Numbered from the stretch's first letter, positions 1-5,845 are shown. The stretch: DNA of 5,845 nt from an uncultured Bacteroides sp. (GCA_902472795.1 CABROZ010000126.1:1-5845); one strand, 5' to 3'. Notes: generated by a model not told the origin, from the sequence alone. Program-made: numbers and translations.

Positions 1-532
1 AACGGCGCACTACGTCGTCTTCACGGTTGCGGACAAGCCGCCACTCGTCATCGGCTTTCTCGAAGGCTGCACGTCCGGCATCGTATTCGGCCTTGGTAAA
101 AGGACGTCCGGCTACAAAGTCGTAACGGAAAAAGTCGAACCAGTTGGCAGCCACGGCACGAAGCAATACGGAATGGCGGTCGGACGAAGCAGGCAAGGAA
201 CACACAGCCTTGCTCAGTCCGCTGTGCCAGGTCAGTTCGTCCACGCCCGGCAGGCTGTCGAAAAAGGCATGGAAAGCCGTAGGCCCCAAGGCCCGATAGC
301 CCCACATGTTCGTGCCATCGGGGCGCATGCACTGGGTGCCGTAGTTGTAGAGCACACGGCTGCGTCGGGTCTCCGGCGCGACATCGGCCGTACGAAAATC
401 GTAAACCATCACCACCACCATCACAAAGGCAATGGTAACCGCCGTTCCCACCACGCACACCGCCGTATAAAAACGGTGCTGCTTCAGCTGGTTGAGAAGC
501 GAACGGAAGTTGTATAACAAAGCATGTTTCAT
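1..532 (-). CDS. FtsX/MacB-like ABC transporter permease, type A (3' part outside window)
   Basis: The first 177 residues are visible, from the ATG at 530-532; the frame is open to the window edge. The N-terminus MKHALLYNFRSLLNQLKQHR is followed by helix 1 at about 22-44 (VVGTAVTIAFVMVVVMV). Next comes FRTADVAPETRRSRVLY, the same pattern as VRVADCEPEVNRSRSLY in the type A gene at 2108-3448. The extracytoplasmic domain begins after that, with FFRYDFVAGRPF at about 134-145, matching FRFRFLDGKPF in the paralogue. A charged stretch at about 151-177 (many D, E and R) stands where the paralogue is much shorter. The ATPase-contact segment and the last three helices are off the window. It is the fifth permease in the array, 144 bp after the broken type B gene. 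The start has no Shine-Dalgarno-like site; a tandem AT-rich repeat directly precedes it. Family call secure, substrate unknown. Confidence 0.88.
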   Translation of the reverse strand, partial: MKHALLYNFRSLLNQLKQHRFYTAVCVVGTAVTIAFVMVVVMVYDFRTADVAPETRRSRVLYNYGTQCMRPDGTNMWGYRALGPTAFHAFFDSLPGVDELTWHSGLSKAVCSLPASSDRHSVLLRAVAANWFDFFRYDFVAGRPFTKAEYDAGRAAFEKADDEWRLVRNREDDVVRR

Positions 533-583
533 TATAAAATGGTTAATTATAAAATGGTTAATTATAAATGGTTAATGGTTAAT
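533..583. repeat. 15-bp tandem repeat touching a start codon
   Basis: Two exact copies of tataaaatggttaat (533-547, 548-562) are followed by a 14-bp copy with one A fewer (563-576) and a half copy ggttaat (577-583). The array ends directly at the ATG of the permease at 1-532, so it occupies the whole space where a ribosome site would be. Copy-number change by slippage would alter the spacing to upstream signals. The remaining part of the gap, 584-639, shows nothing I can name. Confidence 0.9.
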
Positions 584-639
584 TGAAAAACGGTTACCCG
601 CCAAACTGTCTATCATTGCACATACAATCGTTTTCATCT

Positions 640-673
640 CCCCTCTCCCCGGGAGAGGGGCCGGGGGTGAGGC
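640..673 (+). repeat. 34-bp hairpin repeat, copy A
   Basis: Core cccctctccccgggagaggg with near-complete dyad symmetry, then ccgggggtgaggc. It begins three bases after the stop codon of the broken permease at 677-1974 in the reading direction. Unlike copies C and E, it has no opposed partner before the next gene; a different, 15-bp tandem repeat occupies that place. Confidence 0.9.
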
Positions 674-676
674 CCC

Positions 677-1974
677 TTACTCATCGTGCAGCGCCTCCGC
701 CGGCTGCACCCTCATCGCCCGGCGGGCCGGATACCACACGCCCACCACAATCATCAGTGCCATCAGCAGCCACGAGAGCACAAGGGCGAGCACGAAGCGC
801 AGAGTGTCGAAAGGCAACCGGCTGACGTCCACCAATTCGGCCACGCCAATGTTCAAGGCAATAACCGTGGCAGGCACAGCAGCCAGCGTCAGCAGCAACA
901 GACCTTCGGTAATCAGGCGAAAGAAAATGCCCCGCCGCGTGCTGCCCATCGCCATGCGGAGGGCTACCTCCTGACGACGGTGTTGCGTACGGAACCAGAA
1001 AGTACCGATAACGCCCAGGAAGATATTAAGCAACAGGAAACCCAGGATGCAGAGCTGCGTGCGCACTTCGTTCACATCCTCCAGTTCGCTGATATAGCGC
1101 AACTGCGTGAAGGGCTGAACATCCAGAATATAAACATTCCCTACACGATAGAGACGATCGGCATCGGCCATCAGCTCGTCCACAAAACCATGGTCGGCCT
1201 CGGGGGTGACGCGCAAGCTCAGTTGCAGGTACGCGGGATTCTCGTATTGCACCATCGCCTCGCGCGGGAAGTCCGTCGCTAAGAAGGGGCCTCCCCACTG
1301 GTCAGCTGTCGTGAAGTGATTCCAGCGCATGGGTTCGGCAATGCCTGCAACGCGCAGACTATTATCATAGTCCGGCTTCCACAAGGACAACCGACGACCC
1401 AGCAGAGCCGTAGCATCGGGCCGGCCGCGTCGCAGTCCTTGACCGCATTGCGCGACAGGATCATCGTACCCGGCCCCAGCACGGCGGCCAGCGAGTCGGA
1501 ACTTGCCGTGTACACCGTCCTCCCATCGGCACCCTGCACGGCTACACCTTGAACACGGAACAGACGCATGTAATCAGACTGCGCCAAACGAAGCATGACG
1601 TGAACAGGAACCGTGTCCAAGAAGGCCTCTACGCCATTACTTCCGTCATTATAAGGAACGCTGTTCTGCGAAATGGCTACCGCCTCCACGCCGGGACGGT
1701 GGCGCAAGCGTTCGGCTATCTCCAGCAGGGCATCCATATCGTCCTCCGCCGTATGGCCTTCTTCATAGAGGGCGGAGTTGGGAGTCAGCCGGTTCATCGT
1801 CAGGTTATAACAATGCTCCGTATCGAAGCCCATCGGTGCAAAGTAAACGCATGCCGTCGTACAGCACCAGTCCACGATGTACCACAGCACTACGAAGACC
1901 ACCAGCAGCTCCAGCGCAAGGAAGAAGTTGCTCCGCCATTCGTTCCGTATTTGAGTAAATAGTTTCTTGTTCAT
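677..1974 (-). pseudogene. FtsX/MacB-like ABC permease, type B, broken by a frameshift
   Basis: The start at 1972-1974 gives MNKKLFTQIRNEWRSN, identical over these 16 residues to the intact type B gene at 3605-4861. The frame is permease-like for about 186 residues (helix 1, GFDTEHCY, SQNSVPYN), up to CDAAGP. It then runs out of frame for 45 residues to a stop at 1279-1281. The rest of the family sequence continues in another frame, as DATALLGRRLSLWKPDY and so on. It has helix 2 and the coupling segment NIFLGVIGTFWF...RRQEVALRMAMGST, two further helices and the tail VQPAEALHDE, with stop at 677-679. The span is 1298 nt; adding one base gives exactly 432 codons plus stop, close to the 418 of its paralogue. 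A single missing base near 1415-1425, in GC-rich tcgggccggcc, explains everything. If the shift is real, the product is a 231-residue protein with one helix, probably non-functional. A sequencing or assembly error would restore a full gene. The rest of the gene is well preserved, so any break is recent. Confidence 0.88.
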
Positions 1975-1982
1975 AATGTAAA

Positions 1983-2016
1983 GCCTCACCCCCGACCCCT
2001 CTCCCAAGGAGAGGGG
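1983..2016 (-). repeat. 34-bp hairpin repeat, copy B, abutting a start codon
   Basis: Reverse-oriented copy of the hairpin element. On the coding strand it ends GGTGAGGC and is followed by eight bases and then the ATG of the permease at 677-1974. GGTGAGG is at a workable distance to act as a Shine-Dalgarno-like site, so the repeat may supply the ribosome site of that gene (inference). The reading frame of the gene is also open back through the repeat (GEGSGVRLYI before the MNKK start). Confidence 0.9.
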
Positions 2017-2037
2017 AGGAAGGATATGGCGGTTATT

Positions 2038-2052
2038 TATTATACTATAATA
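2038..2052. promoter_or_regulatory. AT-rich palindrome between paired hairpin repeats
   Basis: tattata-c-tataata is a perfect 7-bp-arm palindrome in the middle of the spacer between hairpin copies B and C, upstream of the broken permease at 677-1974. It could be a protein-binding or promoter -10-like region, but the low complexity of the sequence makes chance likely. I do not find a matching Bacteroides TTTG / TAnnTTTG pair around it. Confidence 0.2.
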
Positions 2053-2071
2053 CTACCTATCATTCTCATTT

Positions 2072-2105
2072 CCCCTCTCCTTGGGAGAGGGGTTAGGGGT
2101 GAGGC
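2072..2105 (+). repeat. 34-bp hairpin repeat, copy C
   Basis: Core cccctctccttgggagagggg, 21 bp with long palindromic arms, then ttaggggtgaggc. It starts two bases after the stop codon of the permease at 2108-3448 in the reading direction. It forms an opposed pair with copy B (1983-2016), the two separated by a 55-bp AT-rich spacer. It has the same stop-codon-proximal placement as copies A and E. Confidence 0.9.
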
Positions 2106-2107
2106 TT

Positions 2108-3448
2108 TTAATGCGCCTTCCCATTTATCGCCTCCACAATATTCATCCTCGATGCCCGCCAGGCAGGAATGCCTGCGCTGAGCAGGTTCATCAGCAGGCA
2201 GAAGCCAAAGGCAGCCAGGAAGATCCACGGACTGAGCAATTCACCCGCCGTCAGACTGGTCTCGCCCGACAGATAGGCGTTGGTAGAGTTGCCGAAGAGG
2301 AAGCCGTTCAGCACGAAGGTGGCGGCATAGCTCAGCAGCAGTCCCAACAGGCCTGCCAGACAGGTCAGCAGCAGATTCTCCAGAAAGACCTGGCGCATCA
2401 GTTCGTTGGCCGTAGCACCGAAGGCTTTGCGTACCCCGATTTCTGCCATTCGTTTCCGCATCCGCGACAGGGTCATACTGCTCAGGTTGATGGCAGGCAC
2501 GATGAGCAGGATGAGCATCACGGCCACGTAGCGCAACACCACGCCCTGTACGTCGGGCTCCTGGCTCCACGAGCGGTAAAGGTGTGTGAACTGTGTGTCG
2601 GGTTGTCCGCGGTAGAACACCTCTACCCCATCCTGCGCATCGTTGTACTTCTGCCGCAGGCGTTCGCACTCCTCGCGGACGGCGGGGAAGTCTGCCCGGC
2701 TGCGGGCCAGGATGACGGCGCGCATCGGCCCCATCAGGTTATAACCCCAGGTGTTGGCTTCGGCATCGCCAGCCGTATAGGGTATCCACACTTGGGCATA
2801 AGCGTCCGTAGCCAGCATGGAGACGTCGGCCACCACGCCACACACCTGGAAGTCCACGTGGTTCAGTTCCACATGCTGCCCGCTGACGTCCGTCCGCCCG
2901 AACAGGCGACGGGCCACCGAGGCTGCAATGACAGCACGGGGCAGGCCGCTACGCAGGTCGGCTGCCGTGAAGGGCTTGCCGTCGAGAAAGCGGAAGCGAA
3001 ACACTTGCCAGAAGGCTTCGTCGGTCTGCACCCTGTCGGCCGTCATCTTGGCACCGGCAGGCAACGAGACACGTACCTTGCCGGGATTCGATACCAGCGT
3101 GACAGCCTCGGCCGTAGTCAGCGCTTTAAAACATTCGCGCCCCGTCTGTACCGACATGCTCGAATTGGCCGAACTACCGCTTGTATCGCCCTTCGCACGA
3201 TAGGACATGTTGGGCACATAGAGCGAACGGCTGCGATTCACCTCCGGCTCGCAGTCGGCCACCCGTACCTGCAGGGTGATGACGATGACCATAATCATGC
3301 AGATGGACAATGCTGTGCCCAGCACGGATATCCAACTGATGACAGGGTTCTCGCGCAGGTGGTAAAAAGCCTGCTGGAAGTAGAGCCTCACCCCCGACCC
3401 TTCTCCCAAAGAGAGGGGAAAGTGGAAGGTATGGGAATTTTTTTTCAT
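2108..3448 (-). CDS. FtsX/MacB-like ABC transporter permease, type A, with repeat-derived N-terminus
   Basis: 446 residues from the ATG at 3446-3448, which has an A/G-rich leader (AAAGAAAAGA) upstream. Helix 1 is at about 37-59 and is followed by VRVADCEPEVNRSRSLY, shared in pattern with the gene at 1-532. The extracytoplasmic domain runs to about 298 with RAVIAASVARRLFG and VCGVVADVS. Helix 2 is at about 300-322, the coupling segment RMRKRMAEIGVRKAFGAT at about 328-345, helix 3 at about 353-380 and helix 4 at about 405-428, with tail IPAWRASRMNIVEAINGKAH. Residues 11-22 (PLSLGEGSGVRL) are encoded by a hairpin repeat (3385-3418), so the native start has probably been displaced. The alternative is a GTG at 3389-3391 inside the repeat, giving 427 residues that begin (M)RLYFQQAFYHL. 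The choice between the two starts is open. It lies between two type B genes and is presumably cotranscribed with them. Confidence 0.92.
   Translation of the reverse strand: MKKNSHTFHFPLSLGEGSGVRLYFQQAFYHLRENPVISWISVLGTALSICMIMVIVITLQVRVADCEPEVNRSRSLYVPNMSYRAKGDTSGSSANSSMSVQTGRECFKALTTAEAVTLVSNPGKVRVSLPAGAKMTADRVQTDEAFWQVFRFRFLDGKPFTAADLRSGLPRAVIAASVARRLFGRTDVSGQHVELNHVDFQVCGVVADVSMLATDAYAQVWIPYTAGDAEANTWGYNLMGPMRAVILARSRADFPAVREECERLRQKYNDAQDGVEVFYRGQPDTQFTHLYRSWSQEPDVQGVVLRYVAVMLILLIVPAINLSSMTLSRMRKRMAEIGVRKAFGATANELMRQVFLENLLLTCLAGLLGLLLSYAATFVLNGFLFGNSTNAYLSGETSLTAGELLSPWIFLAAFGFCLLMNLLSAGIPAWRASRMNIVEAINGKAH
3385..3418 (-). repeat. 34-bp hairpin repeat, copy D, inside a coding region
   Basis: Reverse-oriented copy (gcctcacccccgaccc... 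gagagggg). It is read in frame near the 5' end of the permease at 2108-3448 and encodes PLSLGEGSGVRL. It differs from the other copies by a T in the stem (ccttctcccaaagagagg), which weakens the palindrome. This could be drift or coding constraint. The element also brings a GTG preceded by GGAGAAGGG, which resembles a ribosome site plus start. Confidence 0.9.
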
Positions 3449-3484
3449 TTCAGTCTTTTCTTTATAGTAACAATTTCATTTAGG

Positions 3485-3498
3485 GTTCGTAAACGAAC
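3485..3498. promoter_or_regulatory. 14-bp palindrome gttcgtaaacgaac, possible operator
   Basis: Two perfect 6-bp arms (gttcgt and acgaac) surround an AA centre, 37 bp upstream of the annotated ATG of the permease at 2108-3448. A dimeric repressor or activator could bind such a site, but the arms are short and no second copy is seen in the other gaps. The call is tentative. Confidence 0.25.
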
Positions 3499-3569
3499 AG
3501 TTCAAGTCTTACAAACATGAATTGACAGTCACGCTTATTTCTCAAGCCTCGGAATCAAAGTGCCCTTCT

Positions 3570-3603
3570 CCCCTCTCCTTGTGAGAGGGGCCGGGGGTGA
3601 GGC
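3570..3603 (+). repeat. 34-bp hairpin repeat, copy E
   Basis: The copy has a palindromic cccctctcc...gagagggg core followed by ccgggggtgaggc. The ggtgaggc end lies one base from the stop codon of the permease at 3605-4861. With copy D (3385-3418) it forms an opposed pair whose ggtgaggc ends point outward to the two flanking genes. The core would form a GC-rich stem-loop in the transcript just after the stop codon, but no U-tract follows, so it is not a canonical terminator. It may stabilise or separate the messages of neighbouring genes, as REP elements do; that is inference. Confidence 0.9.
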
Positions 3604-3604
3604 T

Positions 3605-4861
3605 TTATTCATCGTGCAACGCCTCCGCCGGCTGCACCTTCATGGCGCGTCGGGCCGGAATGCCAATGCCGACACCGATCATAGCGGCAATAAGAATAAA
3701 GGTAGAGGCAACACAGAAAGCCAGACGTGGCCACTCCAGTGTAGTGCCGTTGCGCCAGCTGTTCAGTTCGAAGTGGGCCAGCACAATGTCGATAATAATG
3801 GCAGGCACGGTGACGATCAGCAACAGGAAAATACCTTCACTCATCAGGCGGCCGAACACCGCACCGTCCGTGGCACCCATCGCCTTGTGCAGAGCAATCT
3901 CGCCCCGGCGCTGCTGCGTACGGAACCAGAACGTACCGAGCAGTCCCAAGAAAATATTCAGCAGCAGGAAGCCCATGCCCACAACCAAGTTGCGCATCTC
4001 GCTGGTCTCGCCTTGCTGGAAGCTACGACGGATGTCCTTGAAACTCCTGATGTCACTGATGTAGAGATTGCCTATGCGGAACTGCTTCTCGCTGTCGGCT
4101 TTCAGGTTCTCCATGAAGTTCTGGTCACGGTCGGCACGGACGCGGACGCAGAGTTCATTGTCAGCATGAATCCAATCATCCGACAGCAAATTCATGTTGA
4201 ACGCCATAGAATAGCTGGAACGTGCCTGACTGAAGTCGTCGTAACGCACATTCTGCAAGGCGGCGCCCAAACGGTACATCTGGGCCGTATCTCCGAACAG
4301 GTAAAATTCCTTCTTGCCAACCAGCGACGTCATCGGGATGCTGTACTTGCGATACAGGTTGTCCGAAGCCAGGAAGTCGCCGCACTCCAATATTTCAGCC
4401 AGCTGTTCGGGCGTCTCACCGCGCGTTCCCTGGTAACGGAACACGCGTACGAAGTCAGGCGTCACAATGCGACGGATGGTCCAGCGTGGCGCATGAAGCG
4501 TGTCGTAGTCCACTTCTGCTGAGCCGTTACTACCATTATAAGGATAGGAATTTTGCGACAAGCTGACAGCTTCCACCTCGGGGCGGCGGCGCAAACGTTC
4601 CACCAGCTCACGCACTTCGTCGCTCTGCTTGTGGGTATCGCTATAAGGTGTATAGTCGGGACTCTTGTCGGTGAGCACGCCCATATCTATCAGGTAGCAA
4701 TGCTCCGTGTCGAAGCCACGCGGCTCCATATAGGTAGCCACGCGGCAGTAGAGCAGGTCGATGATGTACCACATCACCACACTCACCACCAGCAACTCCA
4801 GCGCCAGCCACAGGTTGCTGCGCCATTCGTTTCGTATTTGGGTAAATAGTTTCTTGTTCAT
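3605..4861 (-). CDS. FtsX/MacB-like ABC transporter permease, type B
   Basis: Complete 418-residue protein. The ATG at 4859-4861 is chosen because the N-terminus MNKKLFTQIRNEWRSN is shared with the paralogue at 677-1974. Helix 1 is at about 17-37. It is followed by the extracytoplasmic domain with the type-specific motifs GFDTEHCY (50-57 region) and SQNSYPYN (102-109 region). Helix 2 is at about 291-312 (NIFLGLLGTFWF), then a cytoplasmic coupling segment RRGEIALHKAMGAT (about 318-331), helix 3 at about 342-362 and helix 4 at about 380-402. The tail is IPARRAMKVQPAEALHDE. The length and four-helix layout fit FtsX-like permeases without a fused ATPase, so an ATP-binding protein encoded elsewhere is expected. 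It sits between two type A permeases on the same strand, which suggests an A/B heterodimer like LolC/LolE; that pairing is inference. The substrate cannot be told. This is the only type B copy in the window that is intact. Confidence 0.95.
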   Translation of the reverse strand: MNKKLFTQIRNEWRSNLWLALELLVVSVVMWYIIDLLYCRVATYMEPRGFDTEHCYLIDMGVLTDKSPDYTPYSDTHKQSDEVRELVERLRRRPEVEAVSLSQNSYPYNGSNGSAEVDYDTLHAPRWTIRRIVTPDFVRVFRYQGTRGETPEQLAEILECGDFLASDNLYRKYSIPMTSLVGKKEFYLFGDTAQMYRLGAALQNVRYDDFSQARSSYSMAFNMNLLSDDWIHADNELCVRVRADRDQNFMENLKADSEKQFRIGNLYISDIRSFKDIRRSFQQGETSEMRNLVVGMGFLLLNIFLGLLGTFWFRTQQRRGEIALHKAMGATDGAVFGRLMSEGIFLLLIVTVPAIIIDIVLAHFELNSWRNGTTLEWPRLAFCVASTFILIAAMIGVGIGIPARRAMKVQPAEALHDE

Positions 4862-4997
4862 ATTTTCTTATTTTTAGTTGACGAGTTGACAAGTTGACGA
4901 GTTAACAAGGCTACTCCTTGTGGTCTGAAGCCTCGTTTCCTTGTCAACTAACCATAATTCCTTGTGGTCTCGTTAACTCGTTCCCTTGTCCACTTGA
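4862..4997. repeat. Repeat-filled 136-bp gap: 8-bp tandem repeat with inverted partners
   Basis: Four head-to-tail copies of agttgacg/agttgaca/agttgacg/agttaaca occupy 4876-4907. Two stretches downstream are exact reverse complements of parts of this array: cttgtcaact (4940-4949) against 4884-4893, and gttaactcg (4972-4980) against 4898-4906. The gap can therefore fold in more than one way as RNA. A 12-bp direct repeat, tccttgtggtct, occurs at 4915-4926 and 4959-4970. The next gene's start follows an A-rich coding-strand leader (AAAAATAAGAAAAT). I see no convincing promoter or U-tract terminator here. Confidence 0.85.
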
Positions 4998-5845
4998 TTA
5001 ATGTGCCTTCCCATTTATCGCCTCCACAATATTCATCCTCGACGCCCTCCAGGCAGGAATGCCGGTACTGAGCAGATTGAGCACGAAGCAGAAGAGCAAC
5101 GCCCAGCCGAAGGTAGAGGCATGTATCAGGATAGAGGCATCGACCACGGGCGGATTGAGCGTAGTGTTCCAGCTCTGTACAAAAAGGATATCACCCAACA
5201 AGAAGGCAAAGAGCAGGCTGATTATCAGCCCCAACACACCTGCCAGCAGGGTGACGATGAAGTTCTCTCCCAGTATCTGTCCCAGCAGTTCCATGCGTGT
5301 GCAGCCGAAGGCACGACGTACCCCGATCTCCGCCACACGACGGCGCAGGCGGCTCTGCGTCATACTGCTCAGGTTGATGGCAGGCACGATGAGCAGGATG
5401 AGGAAGATGATGAAACGGGTCCGGCGGGCAGCCGTCACATCCGGCTCCACATTGGCGCCGGCTACCAGGGCATTCTTCTCCTGGTCGTAAGGACGGTTGC
5501 GGTTGATAATTTTATAACCGTTCTCGCCTATCACCTTATTGAATTCGTCCAACCGACGAGCAGCCTCCTCGCGGATGGCAGGGAAGTCGCTGCGGTCGCG
5601 CGCCAGGATGGTGCAACTCATCAGGCCCATCAGGTCGTGCTCCCACGTGTTATTCACCTGGTCGGTCGAGGTATAGGGAATCCACACCTGCGCGTAGGCC
5701 GTTTCGGCCAGCGTTGATACGTCCTTCACCACACCGCACACCCGATAAGGCGCATGGGCCAGCAGGAATTCTTTTCCTACGACCTTCGTCGTGCCGAACA
5801 GCAGGCGCGCCACACTTTCGGTAATGACAGCCACCGGCCAGCCGG
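4998..5845 (-). CDS. FtsX/MacB-like ABC transporter permease, type A (5' part outside window)
   Basis: The last 281 residues and the stop codon (TAA, 4998-5000) are visible; the first helix and early extracytoplasmic domain are missing, so the start is not in the window. The fragment opens within the MacB-type periplasmic domain (AVITESVARLLFG, then VCGVVKDVS and YAQVWIPY). A membrane helix follows at visible residues about 142-161 (FIIFLILLIVPAINLSSM), then a basic cytoplasmic segment RRRVAEIGVRRAFGCT that in this family contacts the ATPase, then helices at about 192-220 and 240-262. The tail is IPAWRASRMNIVEAINGKAH. In known FtsX-like exporters such permeases pair with a separate ATPase and move substrates out of, or extract them from, the inner membrane. 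It is the first gene of the visible array and is closely related to the gene at 2108-3448. There is no frameshift in the visible part. Family assignment is secure; the substrate is unknown. Confidence 0.93.
   Translation of the reverse strand, partial: GWPVAVITESVARLLFGTTKVVGKEFLLAHAPYRVCGVVKDVSTLAETAYAQVWIPYTSTDQVNNTWEHDLMGLMSCTILARDRSDFPAIREEAARRLDEFNKVIGENGYKIINRNRPYDQEKNALVAGANVEPDVTAARRTRFIIFLILLIVPAINLSSMTQSRLRRRVAEIGVRRAFGCTRMELLGQILGENFIVTLLAGVLGLIISLLFAFLLGDILFVQSWNTTLNPPVVDASILIHASTFGWALLFCFVLNLLSTGIPAWRASRMNIVEAINGKAH

Noticed and set aside
407..424. Six histidine codons in a row on the plus strand, like an affinity tag
   Set aside because: They are the antisense of the VMVVVMV stretch in helix 1 of the minus-strand permease; no vector sequence surrounds them.
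640..673. Rho-independent terminators at the hairpin repeats
   Set aside because: Stems are GC-rich but no run of U follows on the coding strand, and further permease genes of the same array follow closely.
583..825. Short plus-strand frame reading through hairpin copy A (SPLSPGEGPGVRP)
   Set aside because: It is only the repeat plus the antisense of the broken permease's 3' end. Such repeat-encoded peptides arise wherever the element lies in an open frame.
1405..1430. Programmed ribosomal frameshifting at the break in the type B gene
   Set aside because: Joining the halves needs a -1 shift, and the local bases do not form the usual X XXY YYZ slippery heptamer. The intact paralogue shows no counterpart.
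2081..3520. Long plus-strand reading frame of 479 codons opposite the type A permease
   Set aside because: Its product is rich in H, Q and R with no membrane segments or known motifs. It is the mirror of a well-supported permease gene with high-GC codons.
3449..3569. Bacteroides-type promoter (TTTG, about 20 bp, TAnnTTTG) upstream of the type A gene
   Set aside because: TTTG boxes occur, but the best downstream matches miss two of the six fixed bases and spacing is short. It is not strong enough to annotate.
4876..4980. CRISPR array
   Set aside because: The units are only 8 bp and directly adjacent, without unique spacers of CRISPR size.

Overview
The window is one strand-coherent array. 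Every convincing gene lies on the minus strand, so it is read from high to low coordinates. All five genes encode FtsX-like / MacB-type ABC transporter permeases: an N-terminal membrane helix, a large extracytoplasmic domain, three C-terminal membrane helices and a short cytoplasmic tail. The style points to a gut-type Bacteroidales, probably Bacteroides or a close relative. The reasons are the many-permease array without fused ATPases, moderately high-GC coding with AT-rich gaps, poor Shine-Dalgarno sites, and GC-rich palindromic plus 'agttgacg'-type repeats between genes. The genus is inferred, since no rRNA or species marker is present.

In transcription order: (1) complement(4998..>5845), a type A permease whose 5' part is off the window; (2) complement(3605..4861), a complete type B permease; (3) complement(2108..3448), a complete type A permease with a repeat-derived N-terminus; (4) complement(677..1974), a type B permease broken by an apparent one-base deletion near 1415-1425; (5) complement(<1..532), a type A permease whose 3' part is off the window. 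Type A is recognised by an R.AD..PE..RSR.LY motif after helix 1 and, where its 3' end is visible, by the tail MNIVEAINGKAH. Type B starts MNKKLFTQIRNEWRSN, carries GFDTEHCY and SQNS.PYN motifs, and ends VQPAEALHDE. The order A-B-A-B-A suggests duplication of an A+B unit, and A and B may form asymmetric heterodimeric permeases. No ATP-binding subunit, membrane-fusion protein, outer-membrane channel or regulator is visible, so these would have to be encoded outside. The substrate cannot be read from the sequence.

The four gaps between genes are all 133-156 bp when the annotated starts are used, and each is packed with repeats. Gap 1/2 (4862-4997) has an 8-bp tandem repeat and inverted partners. 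Gaps 2/3 (3449-3604) and 3/4 (1975-2107) are associated with opposed pairs of a 34-bp hairpin element. Gap 4/5 (533-676) has one hairpin element and a 15-bp tandem repeat that runs right up to the next start codon. Three hairpin copies lie 1-3 nt after a stop codon. A fourth lies 8 nt before a start codon, and a fifth is translated in frame as part of gene 3. I see no RNA genes, CRISPR array, insertion sequence with a transposase, or convincing plus-strand gene.
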